Assembly (NCBI RefSeq): GCF_016429255.1
Contig: NZ_JAELUG010000003.1
Span: 90,631-154,630 of the forward strand
Length of the DNA: 64,000 bases
Origin: Rhizobium sp. ASV8
Lineage (GTDB): Bacteria; Pseudomonadota; Alphaproteobacteria; Rhizobiales; Rhizobiaceae
Direction of reading: 5' to 3'
A model generated the notes under the pieces. The model did no database searches, had not been told where the DNA came from, and saw nothing but the letters and a program-made list of their open reading frames with translations. The first letter of the stretch is position 1. Each line of letters begins with the position of its first letter. Positions 10,144-19,468 of this stretch are shown here, piece after piece. The translations under genes were made by a program, and so were the position numbers.

Positions 10144-11040
10144 CTATCCCCACTTCATCTCGCCCTTGACGACCTTGGCGCCCAGTTCGAGGGAACTGGC
10201 ATCGGCGAGATTGGGGTATCGCTTGGTCATCGCCGCGATCAAGGCTGCGCTGTCCTTGGCCCTCTGTTCTTCTTCGTGGAAGGCGATCAGATAGTCGCGT
10301 GTGAACTTGACAGCGTCGAGGCCCTGCGGCGCGCCTTCGGTCTGATGGGCGGGAATGACGATCTTCGGCTTGCGGGCCGCTAGTTGGTCAAGCGCCTTGA
10401 TCCATGCCTGACGTTTTTCAGGGGCGGCTTCGTCGGCGACCCAGACGTGAATGCCCGAGGATACCAGTACGCCGCCGAAGACGGCCTTGAGGGACGGAAC
10501 CCACAAATAGCGCCGATCGTGCATGTCGGGGACCTCGACGATTTCGATCTTCTCACCGTCGAGTTCGAGCGCCTTCAGATCCGACGCAGTCGGAATGACG
10601 ACATCGGACAATTTCTGCGGACCGTTTTCCTTCAGTTGCGGTCCCCAGATGGCGAGCTTGCCTTCGACATTGGCGTGGATGGCCGCAACCGTGGCAGGCT
10701 TGGCGATGACCTTCGCATCCGGGAAGGCTTCGACGATCGGGCGGAGACTGAAGTAGTAGTCGGGATCGTTGCAGCTCACATAGATGGTGCTCAAGTGCTT
10801 GCCCGTCGATTTGATGGCGTCAGCGACGGCGCGCCCGTCGGAAAGCGTGAAGCCACCGTCGAGGAGGATTGCCTCCTTCTTTGCCGTGAGCAGCACGGGG
10901 GTGCGGCGAAAGCCTGTCTCGGGCGCCTGGAAATATTGCCAGTTGAGCTTGGAGCTTGCGGCCCAGGAGGCGGTCATGGGGACAATCGAGATGGCGCTTG
11001 CGGCGAGGGAAAGTCTCAGTGCGTCACGTCTGGTAAACAT
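10144..11040 (-). CDS. MBL-fold metallohydrolase-like protein with a degenerate metal motif, exported
   Basis: 298 residues with an N-terminal twin-arginine-like leader (TRRDALRLSLAAS, cleavage near SWA). The metallo-beta-lactamase fold is suggested by 'PVLLTAKKEAILLDGGFTLSDGRAVADAIKSTGKHLSTIYVS' and by the late 'KIVIPAHQTEG'. The HxHxDH metal motif that should follow 'TIYVS' reads C90-N-D92-P-D94-Y95, so three of the four ligands are replaced; the Asp is kept. It may be a non-hydrolytic relative or bind metal differently. It sits 25 bases downstream of the DsbA-like gene on the same strand, so the two are probably cotranscribed and both act outside or on thiol chemistry. Confidence 0.8.
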   Translation of the reverse strand: MFTRRDALRLSLAASAISIVPMTASWAASSKLNWQYFQAPETGFRRTPVLLTAKKEAILLDGGFTLSDGRAVADAIKSTGKHLSTIYVSCNDPDYYFSLRPIVEAFPDAKVIAKPATVAAIHANVEGKLAIWGPQLKENGPQKLSDVVIPTASDLKALELDGEKIEIVEVPDMHDRRYLWVPSLKAVFGGVLVSSGIHVWVADEAAPEKRQAWIKALDQLAARKPKIVIPAHQTEGAPQGLDAVKFTRDYLIAFHEEEQRAKDSAALIAAMTKRYPNLADASSLELGAKVVKGEMKWG

Positions 11041-11065
11041 GGAAACTCCTTTATTGTTCTCAGGA

Positions 11066-11704
11066 TCATGCAGCGTTCAGATGCGCCATGAGGTTGTCAT
11101 AGCTGCTGAAGAGGGCACTGGCGTCCAGAAGGTGCTGATGGCCGCCTTTTTCGGTCACCAGGGCCGGAACTCCATTCGCGCCGTGCCGGTGAAACAGATC
11201 CTGGCCCTGCGCGATGAGTTGCCGATTGCTGGCAAATAGCTGGTCGGAACCTTCGATCAACAGGCTGGCCGCCTCCGCGAAGCCTCCGGAGGAGAGTAGA
11301 TCGGCGAGGACGGACAGGCTGGTGATGTCCAGCCCCGTCACATATCGGGCATGCTGGATGAGGCGCAGCGCGTCGAAGCGCTTATGATGGTCCGCAACTC
11401 CGGCCGCCGTGATGGCAAGGGTGGCGGCGCTCGAGTCGAACAGCGTGCCTGATCGGTTCAAGACCTTCGAGCGGTAGTCGTCGGAAAATGGCTGGCCGCT
11501 CATGCGTTCGATGCGCTGATCGTTCGACCAGGCATAGGCTGCGAACGATGCATCCATCTCGCGTGCGCCGGATCCGGAAAACAGACCCGTCGGAAGCAGG
11601 CGAACATTAACGCCTGCCGACAGCAGACGCTCGATCATCGGGCTTGCGCCATAGCACCAGCCGCACAAGGGGTCGAAGAGATAGGTGGCTGACAATTCCG
11701 GCAT
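11066..11704 (-). CDS. DsbA family (FrnE-like, COG3531) thioredoxin-fold protein
   Basis: 212-residue thioredoxin-fold protein with an active-site CGWC (Cys14-Cys17) in 'YLFDPLCGWCYGA', typical of the FrnE/COG3531 branch of DsbA-like proteins. The helical insertion and the late 'NGVPALVTEKGGHQHLLDA' segment with the cis-Pro loop (GVPA) complete the fold. There is no signal peptide, so it probably acts in the cytosol as a disulfide oxidoreductase or isomerase. It heads a two-gene unit with the MBL-fold gene and is divergent from a LysR gene. Confidence 0.88.
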   Translation of the reverse strand: MPELSATYLFDPLCGWCYGASPMIERLLSAGVNVRLLPTGLFSGSGAREMDASFAAYAWSNDQRIERMSGQPFSDDYRSKVLNRSGTLFDSSAATLAITAAGVADHHKRFDALRLIQHARYVTGLDITSLSVLADLLSSGGFAEAASLLIEGSDQLFASNRQLIAQGQDLFHRHGANGVPALVTEKGGHQHLLDASALFSSYDNLMAHLNAA

Positions 11705-11723
11705 GGATCATGTCCTCTGTTGA

Positions 11724-11771
11724 GAGCATGACGCGGAAAACTGTATGCGGCTTTCGGACGACGTCATGCTC
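11724..11771. repeat. Rhizobial-type palindromic repeat
   Basis: GAGCATGACG (11724-11733) and CGTCATGCTC (11762-11771) are perfect 10-base inverted arms around a centre with GGAAAA and CTTTCGG. The layout matches interspersed palindromes that are common in rhizobial genomes, and it resembles the element at 28395-28440. It lies in the promoter region between the DsbA-like and LysR genes, where its transcript would form a long hairpin. Confidence 0.7.
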
Positions 11772-11867
11772 TACTTCCCTGATTGTAGAGCCTGATCATC
11801 TCAGCTCTTGCCGCGTAGATAAATATCGGTCAATCGTACAGACCGTATGAATTAATCAGACAATGAC

Positions 11868-12779
11868 ATGAGCGAACTCCTCAATCTCAACAGGCTTGTA
11901 TTCTTCACCTCCGTCGTGGAGACGGGGTCGTTCACCGCCGCCGGCGAGCGACTTGGCGTTGCCAAGGCCGTGGTCAGCCACCAGGTGGCACGCCTGGAGG
12001 AGGAACTTGGCGTCTCCTTGCTGATGCGAACGACGCGGCGGTTGCACGCGACGGAAGAGGGTCGGGTGTTTTACGATCGCTGCGTGATCATTCTGCGGGA
12101 AGCGGAAGCCGCCTATGGAGAAATGTCCCTGCATGCGAGCGAACCGACCGGCACTCTGACGCTGACCGCACCATTGGACTACGGTGCTGCGGTTGTTGCG
12201 TCCGTGGTTGCCGAATATCGCGAGCGCTTTGCGCAAATGCGCGTCGATCTCATCTTCGATGACAGCGTGATTGACCTCGCCAGTGGCCAGGTTGATCTGG
12301 CAATCAGGGTCGGCTGGCTGAACGATATGAGCAACAAGGCGCAGCGCCTGGGCACGTTCCAGCAATATCTGGTGGCGACGCCGAAGCTTGCGGCACGCTT
12401 CCCCAAGGTCACGGAACCGTCCGACGTGTCGTCACTGCCCTGGATCGAGAACGCGGTGCTGCGCCAGCCGCTGCGCTGGGTGTTTTCGCAGGAAGGCCAT
12501 CGATCCGAGATCGTCGAGATGCGTTCTGCGGTGCGCGCGGACAAGACGCCGTCAGCCTATGCCTGCGTGAAGGCCGGCATCGGCGTTTCGGTCTTTCCGG
12601 ACTATATGGTCGTGGACGACATGGCGGCCGGGCGCCTGCAGCGACTGGTTCCCGAGTGGACGTTGCCTGCAGGCGGAATCCACGCGGTCTTGCCCATCGC
12701 CCGCTTTCGTCCGGCCAAGGTGCGGCGGTTTATCGAGATGATGCAGGCCGCCGAAAGTTGCCGGCGCAGTCAGGCCTGA
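11868..12779 (+). CDS. LysR family transcriptional regulator
   Basis: 303-residue regulator with an N-terminal winged helix-turn-helix (residues about 6-65: 'LNRLVFFTSVVETGSFTAAGERLGVAKAVVSHQVARLEEELGVSLLMRTTRRLHATEEG') and a LysR substrate-binding domain. 'GEMSLHASEPTGTLTLTAPLDYG' marks the linker to the effector domain of the DsdC/AaeR-like CrgA subgroup. It is divergent from the DsbA-like gene and followed 109 bases later by the molybdenum hydroxylase operon. Either set could be its target. Confidence 0.94.
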   Translation: MSELLNLNRLVFFTSVVETGSFTAAGERLGVAKAVVSHQVARLEEELGVSLLMRTTRRLHATEEGRVFYDRCVIILREAEAAYGEMSLHASEPTGTLTLTAPLDYGAAVVASVVAEYRERFAQMRVDLIFDDSVIDLASGQVDLAIRVGWLNDMSNKAQRLGTFQQYLVATPKLAARFPKVTEPSDVSSLPWIENAVLRQPLRWVFSQEGHRSEIVEMRSAVRADKTPSAYACVKAGIGVSVFPDYMVVDDMAAGRLQRLVPEWTLPAGGIHAVLPIARFRPAKVRRFIEMMQAAESCRRSQA

Positions 12780-12888
12780 CTTTTCAATGAGTTTTCGGAT
12801 TTGCTTAACAAGATTCTTGCGAAAAATGAGATCTGGTGATCTAACCTAGGGGTAGAGAACGCTCCAAGAGCACCATGGAGTCAGTGCC

Positions 12889-15714
12889 ATGAACAGGTCC
12901 TTTTCTCGTCGGAATTTTTTGAAGGCAAGTGTGGCGGCAGGTGTTGCGATCAAGGTGACGTTCCTTGCTGCCAAGGCCGAGGCGCAATTGATCGAGACGC
13001 CGCCGCGACCCGGTCCCGATTGGCTGAACAGTGGAGGCAAGCCGAAATACCGCCTCGATGCCATCGCCAAGGTTACCGGTGAAAAGACCTTCTCACGCGA
13101 CTATCGTGCTCGCGATCTCGATGGATGGCCAAAGGAGCAATCGTATGCCTTCCTGCTGCATGCGACGAAAACGGATCTGGCCTTTGCCGGTATCGACCTC
13201 AAGGTGTTGGGGGACGATCTGAAGCCAGATCGCATGGTGCTACATGAAGATCTGATCGCTGACGGCATCGAGATCCCGGTCCCAGGCTTTTACGGCGACG
13301 TTTTCCTGGTGCCGAAGGGGCAGACGGCGCGGCTGCTCGGCCAGCCCGTGGCTTTGCTCGTCTATCACGACTTCGCCCGGTATGATGCGGCCAAGCGCCT
13401 GGTGCGCTTCGACGACAGCGTCGTGCGCTACGGCGGAAAGGCGGCGTCCACCACCCCCGGACCCTATGCCTCGGCACGTTATGTGCGCATCGATGGCGGA
13501 GATCCCTCTGCGGAGGATCGGTATTCGTCCCTCAAGGACACCGTGATTCGAGCCGGCTTCAAGGGCGATGAGCCGCAATGGCCGGCAGCCGGTGACGGCG
13601 ACGCCATGGCGCGCGGTATGGCTGCGGCGGCGGAAATCGAACGGGAGATCGCAGCTGCCGGCGATGACGTTCTGGTACTGAAGCGGCACTTTTTCTCGCA
13701 GTCGACCGATGCCTCGGCCATGGAGGCCGACAATGGCAATGTCTGGTATGATGCGGCAAGCGGAATCCTGCATGCGATTATCGCGACACAGTCGCCTTAT
13801 GAAGTCGCCGAAGTCGCCGCCCATATGGTCTCGAAGTCGAAATATCCCCTGAAGGAAGTCGATCTTCGGGTCGGTTATACGGTCGGCTACGGCACCAAGG
13901 ATCACGCGATCTTCCCCTTCTACTGCGTGCTCGCGGGGCTCTACGGCGATGGCAAGCCGGTGCGCCTTGCCAATGATCGCTATGAGCAGTTCCAGATGGG
14001 GCTGAAGCGCCACGCCTTTTGGATGGACAATGTCCTGGTGGTCGACCGCAAGACCGGGCAGTTCCGCGCCATGACCGGCGTCTATAAGAACGATGGCGGT
14101 GGACGCGAGAACTTCTCGCCCTCCGTCGGCGCGGTCGGCGCGACGGCGGCACAGGCGATTTATTATCTGCCGAAAAGCGATTTTTCGGCGGCGACCGTTG
14201 CGTCGAGGGCTGTCGATGCCGGCTCGACCCGCGGCTACGGCACGCTCCAGACCATGTCGGCAACCGAGATGATGGTTGACGAGGTGGCCGAACTCATCGG
14301 CATGGACGTCATGGATCTGCGGCTGAAGAACGTCCTGCGCTCGGGCATGAAGAACCAGCAGGGTGCGATTCCGGCGGGTGCCATGCGTCATGAGGAGATT
14401 ATTCGCAGAGCGCGCGAGCATCCGCTATGGAGCGAACGTCAGAAGAAGAAGGCCGCTTTCGAAGCGGCGAATCCCGGCAAGAAATATGGTGTCGGCTACG
14501 GTCACGTCCATAAGGATTACGGCACCGGTGCGGAGGCGGCGCTTGCCACGATCGAGTTCGATGCCAAAGGGCGATTGAAGCTCGTCCATGTCGCCCATGA
14601 AATCGGCACGGGCGCGACCACGTCGCAGGCTATCATGGTGGCCGATATTCTCGGCGTAGCACCAGATGACACCGAATATGGCAAGGTGCGCTGGCCGCAG
14701 ATGCCGCTCGAAACCGCCGATCAGCCGTATACCACGTCGCAGGACGAAGAAGACCAGCGCATGCGCAACCCGCGCTGGACCCCATCGTTCACATCGCCAA
14801 TGAGCGCGTCCAACAGCGTCTACTATCTCGGCCACGCAACGCGGGAAGCGGCGCAAGCGCTGATCGATCTCTCCATCTGGCCGGCGGCGCGCGCGCTATG
14901 GTCGCGGGGTATCGGCGGCGGCCAGATAGCGCCGGAGGCGGTGCGGCGGCGCGATCTGCGGCTTGCGGGCGGAATGATCAATGCCGCGGGCCTGCAGCCG
15001 CTCTCCTTCGCGGAGGTGGCGGCCGAAGCCCATCGGCAGGGGCTGGTCACCGGGGTGACGGTCCACACCTTCAATCGCTGGCAATGGGCGGAGGCGGAAT
15101 TCGATCTCGGCGCGCTCGGGCAGCACCGTTTCGCCATCGATGCCCTGGCCGTGCGCTATGGTGACGGCGCGCCGGCCGAGCGCAAGGCGCTCATGACACT
15201 GGATGGTTGGCAGTTCGTGGACCGCAAGGCCGTGACCTACCCGCCGGTCCAGCGCAACAATGCCGGCGTGACCTACTATACTCCCATGGCTACCCTTGCC
15301 GAGATCGTTGTCGACAGCGCGACCGGCAATGTCTCGCTGCTTTCGCATCATTCCATTATGGACTGCGGTCGGCAGATCGTGCCGGAGCTGGTCTCGGGAC
15401 AGATCCAGGGTGGTCTTGCCATGGGGATCGGCCATGCTCTCAAGGAGTTTCTACCACTCTACGAAGACGGGCCGGGCGATGGCACCTGGAACTGGAACCG
15501 CTACGAGCTTCCAATGGCAAAGGATGTTGCCGTGTGGACGCAGACCTACGAGATCCTGCCGGCGCTGTCTGAAACCGACACGCCCAAGGGAATGGCGGAG
15601 GTGGTCATGATTGCCGTCGTACCCGCAATCGCCAATGCCGTCGCCCATGCCATCGGCAAGCGGTTCTACAGCTTGCCGATCACCTCGGAAAAGATCCTGG
15701 AGGCGCTGTCATGA
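12889..15714 (+). CDS. Xanthine dehydrogenase/aldehyde oxidase family molybdopterin-binding subunit, Tat-exported
   Basis: 941-residue catalytic subunit. The N terminus SRRNFLKASVAAG is a clear twin-arginine signal, so the folded Moco enzyme is exported. The aldehyde-oxidase hammerhead begins near 'KPKYRLDAIAKVTGEKTFSRDY'. Later come Moco-binding segments such as 'SRAVDAGSTRGYGTLQTMSATEMMVDEVAEL', and the C-terminal 'KGMAEVVMIAVVPAIANAVAHAIG' holds the position of the catalytic Glu. The order large subunit, 2Fe-2S subunit, cytochrome c is that of membrane-associated aldehyde or heterocycle dehydrogenases of the IorB type. The substrate is unknown. Its stop overlaps the next start by four bases (ATGA). 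Confidence 0.92.
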   Translation: MNRSFSRRNFLKASVAAGVAIKVTFLAAKAEAQLIETPPRPGPDWLNSGGKPKYRLDAIAKVTGEKTFSRDYRARDLDGWPKEQSYAFLLHATKTDLAFAGIDLKVLGDDLKPDRMVLHEDLIADGIEIPVPGFYGDVFLVPKGQTARLLGQPVALLVYHDFARYDAAKRLVRFDDSVVRYGGKAASTTPGPYASARYVRIDGGDPSAEDRYSSLKDTVIRAGFKGDEPQWPAAGDGDAMARGMAAAAEIEREIAAAGDDVLVLKRHFFSQSTDASAMEADNGNVWYDAASGILHAIIATQSPYEVAEVAAHMVSKSKYPLKEVDLRVGYTVGYGTKDHAIFPFYCVLAGLYGDGKPVRLANDRYEQFQMGLKRHAFWMDNVLVVDRKTGQFRAMTGVYKNDGGGRENFSPSVGAVGATAAQAIYYLPKSDFSAATVASRAVDAGSTRGYGTLQTMSATEMMVDEVAELIGMDVMDLRLKNVLRSGMKNQQGAIPAGAMRHEEIIRRAREHPLWSERQKKKAAFEAANPGKKYGVGYGHVHKDYGTGAEAALATIEFDAKGRLKLVHVAHEIGTGATTSQAIMVADILGVAPDDTEYGKVRWPQMPLETADQPYTTSQDEEDQRMRNPRWTPSFTSPMSASNSVYYLGHATREAAQALIDLSIWPAARALWSRGIGGGQIAPEAVRRRDLRLAGGMINAAGLQPLSFAEVAAEAHRQGLVTGVTVHTFNRWQWAEAEFDLGALGQHRFAIDALAVRYGDGAPAERKALMTLDGWQFVDRKAVTYPPVQRNNAGVTYYTPMATLAEIVVDSATGNVSLLSHHSIMDCGRQIVPELVSGQIQGGLAMGIGHALKEFLPLYEDGPGDGTWNWNRYELPMAKDVAVWTQTYEILPALSETDTPKGMAEVVMIAVVPAIANAVAHAIGKRFYSLPITSEKILEALS

Positions 15715-16256
15715 CCCTTTCGACAAAGCAATTGTCGCTCACCGTCAACGACAAGGCCGTTGGCCCGATCGACGTTCCCGAAGCGATGATGATGCAGGAT
15801 TTCCTCTACGAGTACCTGAATCTCACGGGCTCGCGCATGGGCTGCGGCCAGGGCATCTGTCATGCCTGTACCGTCCTTCTGGAAAAGGACGATGGTGCGC
15901 TTGAGGAAATGCGGACCTGTATCGTCGGTGCCCACTGGTTTGCCGGCCGCAAGGTTCGAACCGTGGAAGGACACGCCAAGCGTGACGCCAATGGCACAAT
16001 CATAGAACTGTCGCCGGTTCAGCAGGCCTTCATCGAGCATTTTTCGTTCCAGTGTGGTTATTGCACGCCGGGCTTCGTGACGGCGGCAAGCGTCCTGATG
16101 GACAAGCTGAAGCGCGAGCCGGTAAGGCGGGCTGAACTCGAACAGGCAATCACCGATACGCTCGGTACCCATATCTGTCGATGTACCGGCTATGTGCGCT
16201 ATTTCGAGGCGGTGCGCGATCTCGCCCTCAATACCCCTGGTTTGGTGAAGGCGTAG
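15711..16256 (+). CDS. (2Fe-2S)-binding subunit of the molybdenum hydroxylase
   Basis: 181-residue small subunit with two [2Fe-2S] clusters. The ferredoxin-type cluster uses Cys45, Cys50, Cys53 and Cys70 (MGCGQGICHAC...MRTC). The second, four-helix domain has Cys115, Cys118, Cys156 and Cys158 (CGYCTPGF and CRCTGY). It relays electrons from Moco to the cytochrome c subunit. It lacks its own signal peptide and is presumably carried across the membrane with the Tat-tagged large subunit. Start overlaps the large-subunit stop (ATGA). Confidence 0.95.
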   Translation: MTLSTKQLSLTVNDKAVGPIDVPEAMMMQDFLYEYLNLTGSRMGCGQGICHACTVLLEKDDGALEEMRTCIVGAHWFAGRKVRTVEGHAKRDANGTIIELSPVQQAFIEHFSFQCGYCTPGFVTAASVLMDKLKREPVRRAELEQAITDTLGTHICRCTGYVRYFEAVRDLALNTPGLVKA

Positions 16257-16263
16257 CGCGATC

Positions 16264-17547
16264 ATGATGAGAAAACTGCTTTGGATTATAGCAGCCGTCA
16301 TCGTGGTGGGCGCTGCCGCTGCGGGGGGCATTTTCCTCGGCCTGTTTGAGAAAAGCGTGGTCGCGAAGGACGTCGACCAGCCTTTGACGGGCGATCAGAT
16401 GAAGGATCTCGCCAAGCGCGGCGCCTATGTCGCCGTGGCCGCGGATTGCTATGCCTGTCACACGGCCAAAGGCGGGGCACCCTGGGCCGGCGGCCTGCCT
16501 TTCAAGACACCATTCGGCACGATCTATGCGACCAATATTTCGCCGGACAAGGACAATGGCATCGGCAACTGGACGCGCGCGGAATTCCATCGGGCCGTGC
16601 GCGATGGTGTCGGCAAGCACGGACATCTATATCCGGCGATGCCTTATGCATCCTACCGCAAGATGACACCGGAGGATGTCGATGCTGTTTATGCCTATCT
16701 GATGACACGCGAACCGATGAAGGTCGCAAACAAGAAGAACGAGCTGGGCTTTCCGTTCAGCATCCGGCAGGGTCTGACGTTCTGGAACCTCTTCAACCTG
16801 CATTCCGATGTCTCCACATCGGATCCTGCGCGCTCGGCCATCTGGAATCGCGGGCGCTATCTGGCGGACGCGCTTGCCCATTGCGGGGAATGCCACACGC
16901 CGCGCAACCTCCTGCAGGGCATGAAGCAGGATGCCTATCTCGAGGGGGCCGTGATCGAGGGAGCCAACGCTCCCGATATCACCAAGGGCGGCCTGACGCA
17001 GATGGGCTTCACGCCAGCCGTGCTGGCCTCATTCATGAAATCCGGCCTCTCTGCGCAGGGAGCGATGACGGGGCAGATGTTCGAGGTTGTGCATTTTTCG
17101 ACGCAATACATGACGCCCGACGACCTCGGCGCCCTATCAGCCTACCTCTTCGATCTCGACGATCCCTCGAAAGGACAAACGCCGGCGGCGCCGGTTCCCA
17201 TCTCCGTCGCGCCCGAACTTACCGCCTCGGCAAAACCCACCTATCTCGCTCTTTGCTCAGGCTGTCACGGGGTGGAAGGGCAGGGTATCCCGCATGTGGT
17301 GGTGCCGCTCGCCACCAATGCGACGTTGCGATTGACCAGTGCGCGCAATCTCATCCGCGCCGTGGTCGAGGGTATTCCTGCTCAGCAATTTCCCGGATTG
17401 GAGCGCATGCAGCCGATGCCTGGCTTTGGTCATCAACTTGACGACCGCCAGCTGGCGGATCTTGTGAACTGGATGCGCGAAAACTGGGGTAATCAGGAAT
17501 CCAAACTGACGCCCGACGACGTGAGGCAGCTGCGTGAAGGCAAGTGA
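16264..17547 (+). CDS. Membrane-anchored tri-haem cytochrome c subunit
   Basis: 427-residue electron-transfer subunit. Residues 4-27 form an uncleaved-looking signal anchor (LLWIIAAVIVVGAAAAGGIFLGLF). Three c-type haem motifs are present: CYACH (62-66), CGECH (207-211) and CSGCH (331-335). This is the architecture of the cytochrome subunits of membrane-bound alcohol and aldehyde dehydrogenases, which pass electrons to ubiquinone or a terminal oxidase in the periplasm. It follows the 2Fe-2S gene by 7 bases and ends the operon. Confidence 0.95.
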   Translation: MMRKLLWIIAAVIVVGAAAAGGIFLGLFEKSVVAKDVDQPLTGDQMKDLAKRGAYVAVAADCYACHTAKGGAPWAGGLPFKTPFGTIYATNISPDKDNGIGNWTRAEFHRAVRDGVGKHGHLYPAMPYASYRKMTPEDVDAVYAYLMTREPMKVANKKNELGFPFSIRQGLTFWNLFNLHSDVSTSDPARSAIWNRGRYLADALAHCGECHTPRNLLQGMKQDAYLEGAVIEGANAPDITKGGLTQMGFTPAVLASFMKSGLSAQGAMTGQMFEVVHFSTQYMTPDDLGALSAYLFDLDDPSKGQTPAAPVPISVAPELTASAKPTYLALCSGCHGVEGQGIPHVVVPLATNATLRLTSARNLIRAVVEGIPAQQFPGLERMQPMPGFGHQLDDRQLADLVNWMRENWGNQESKLTPDDVRQLREGK

Positions 17548-17717
17548 AATCGGCTGACCGTTAGCCGGTGGCCAGTCGATCGCCGGTTTCGAGGAGGCGG
17601 GATAAGGATCGGGCGTGGAGCGACTTGGAATCTCGAGCCTGTCAATCCGGACGATAGCCGATCGCAAAGGCTGGAGAATTTTTAAAGCGGCCGCCGGAAT
17701 GCGCTGCCGCCCGATTC

Positions 17718-18092
17718 CTATCCCGAGACCTTGGTTTCGCTATTCAGACTACGTGCCTCCTTGGCCTGCCTGACGACATAGATGGCCTCGCCAACGATCT
17801 CGCGTCGCCGATGCCGGGCAACAATAATGGCGCGGGCTCGCTCAGCGTCCGTTGCGGCAATGTTGGTAGGCGGCACGGAGACTTCGTTCTCGATCATATC
17901 GATCAGCAGGTTGCGCATCACGCCAGTCTCTTCCTTCAGGCGCTCCAGCTCCCCAATCAGAGGGGAAGCTTTCAACCTATGACCAATCACCTCATCGATC
18001 GCCTTCTCGGCCAGCCGCGTTCGCACCGCAAAGAAGCGTGCAATGAAAAACGTGCAAACAACTGCGCATAAGGTGAGAATGAGGTACGGCAT
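17718..18092 (-). CDS. Hypothetical small membrane protein with coiled coil
   Basis: About 124 residues, not recognised. An ATG at 18092 with AGGAG upstream is preferred over the slightly longer reading frame. Residues about 2-22 form one transmembrane helix (YLILTLCAVVCTFFIARFFAV), followed by a helical, charged stretch (KAIDEVIGHRLKASPLIGELERLKEETG) that is likely coiled coil, and an Arg-rich segment (VARHRRREIVGEAIYVVRQ). The protein faces the cytosol if the helix is an N-terminal anchor. It stands alone between the cytochrome operon and the Gfo/Idh/MocA gene. Confidence 0.6.
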   Translation of the reverse strand: MPYLILTLCAVVCTFFIARFFAVRTRLAEKAIDEVIGHRLKASPLIGELERLKEETGVMRNLLIDMIENEVSVPPTNIAATDAERARAIIVARHRRREIVGEAIYVVRQAKEARSLNSETKVSG

Positions 18093-18400
18093 GGCGAGGC
18101 TCCTGTAACCCAATAGAGATTGGGGTGGAGAGCCGAGGTTTCAATAGATGTGACGTGCTGGCACGAGCGATAAGGCCTTGGACCAGCCCTTAGGGATGGG
18201 GTGCGGCAGTCCGGCTGGCTGTGCGCCGCGTCCGGGTCCGGATCCTCAGTCCCAAGTCGGTCCTTATCCGTCTGGGCGCAGGGCGTAGCCCAGATACTGG
18301 GATGGTAGATTTTCTGTCGCTGCTGGCAGATTTAAAGCGCTTTCCTTCTCCTTGGGCAGCAGGTATCGCCTTTGCAAGACGATGAAACTGGGGGCATGGC
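18093..18400. other. Intergenic stretch with no supported gene
   Basis: Roughly 300 bases of divergent promoter space between the small membrane protein and the dehydrogenase. Reading frames crossing it continue antisense into the dehydrogenase and have no recognisable protein. No clear operator or terminator was seen. Confidence 0.5.
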
Positions 18401-19399
18401 ATGTTGCGTTGGGGTTTCTTGGGGACGAGCTTCATTTCCCATACGATGGCGAAAGCGGTTGCCAGAAGCGCTGGGTCCGAGTTGGTGGCGGTTTCAGGGC
18501 GTGATCGGGCTCGGCTTGACGCCTTCGCCACGCAATACGACGTGCCAAGACGCTATGACAGCTTGGACGCCGTCGCGAAGGACGGAGATGTCGACGTGAT
18601 CTATGTCGGTCTTCCCAACAACCTCCATGCCCAAGCTGTTATTGCCGCTGCCGCGCAAGGAAAGGCGGTTCTCTGCGAGAAATCGCTGGCAACGAATATG
18701 GAAGACGCACGTGCGATCGCAAAGGCGGTAAAGGATAGCGGAATATTTTTCGTCGAAGGGCTGATGTATCTCAGTCACCCGATCATCGCCGCATTCGGCG
18801 ACATTATCGAGTCCGGCCGCCTGGGGCGTCTGCGCACGGTTTCGGCGACTTACGCCGCAGATATTTGGGATGTCGTCAATCCGAATGGCAAAGGAACCAT
18901 CTTCAATCTCGGGTGCTATCCGGCCTCTTTGCTACAGTATGCCCTGAAAAAGGGTTGCGGTGACGCCGTGTTCGCGCAAAGGCATGTCCAGGCTACCGGC
19001 AATCGCTCTCCAAAGGATCGGAACATTTGTGATGCCACCGCGATCCTCAAGTTCGACAACGGACTTATTGCTGGCATAACGAGTACCGACAGTTTCGGTA
19101 TGTCCCACGAGTTCATCGTTCGAGGGGAGCTCGGCTCGGTACGGTTTCTCACCAACCCATGGCTGCCCGCGGTGGGCGAAAACAGCCTCGAAATCGAAAT
19201 TTACGGCCACCCGATCGAAAGGCTAACGCTCTCATCGGGCTATGATGCTTTCGATTATCAGGTCCAGCTTGTAGAGGCGGCGATCAGAAATGGGCAGCGC
19301 GAAGCCACGTCGCCGTCACCAAGTCTTGAGGACTCGCTGCAGATAATGGGCTTTCTGACGGAATGGCAGGCCCTGGCCGAAAGCGCCACTCCCGATTGA
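18401..19399 (+). CDS. Gfo/Idh/MocA family NAD(P)-dependent oxidoreductase
   Basis: 332-residue sugar or cyclitol dehydrogenase. The N-terminal Rossmann fold opens with 'LRWGFLGTSFISHTMAKAV'. 'VDVIYVGLPNNLHAQAVIAAAAQGKAVLCEKSLA' carries the conserved E-K dipeptide, whose Lys is catalytic in the family. The C-terminal GFO_IDH_MocA domain includes 'FNLGCYPASLLQYAL'. These enzymes oxidise or epimerise sugars and inositols or reduce ketosugars. It is a single gene in front of a decayed fragment and the glycan cassette, so its pathway is open. Confidence 0.92.
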   Translation: MLRWGFLGTSFISHTMAKAVARSAGSELVAVSGRDRARLDAFATQYDVPRRYDSLDAVAKDGDVDVIYVGLPNNLHAQAVIAAAAQGKAVLCEKSLATNMEDARAIAKAVKDSGIFFVEGLMYLSHPIIAAFGDIIESGRLGRLRTVSATYAADIWDVVNPNGKGTIFNLGCYPASLLQYALKKGCGDAVFAQRHVQATGNRSPKDRNICDATAILKFDNGLIAGITSTDSFGMSHEFIVRGELGSVRFLTNPWLPAVGENSLEIEIYGHPIERLTLSSGYDAFDYQVQLVEAAIRNGQREATSPSPSLEDSLQIMGFLTEWQALAESATPD

Positions 19400-19468
19400 T
19401 GCAGATAGTCTTGCCTGCGTATGAGCGCGCGCGGACAAACCGCCATTTGAAGGGCGATGCTTACGGTC

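Noticed and set aside
13240..14421. 393-codon frame opposite the Moco subunit gene
   Set aside because: It is antisense to a gene with clear Tat, Moco and operon evidence, and its product is Arg/His-rich without domains.
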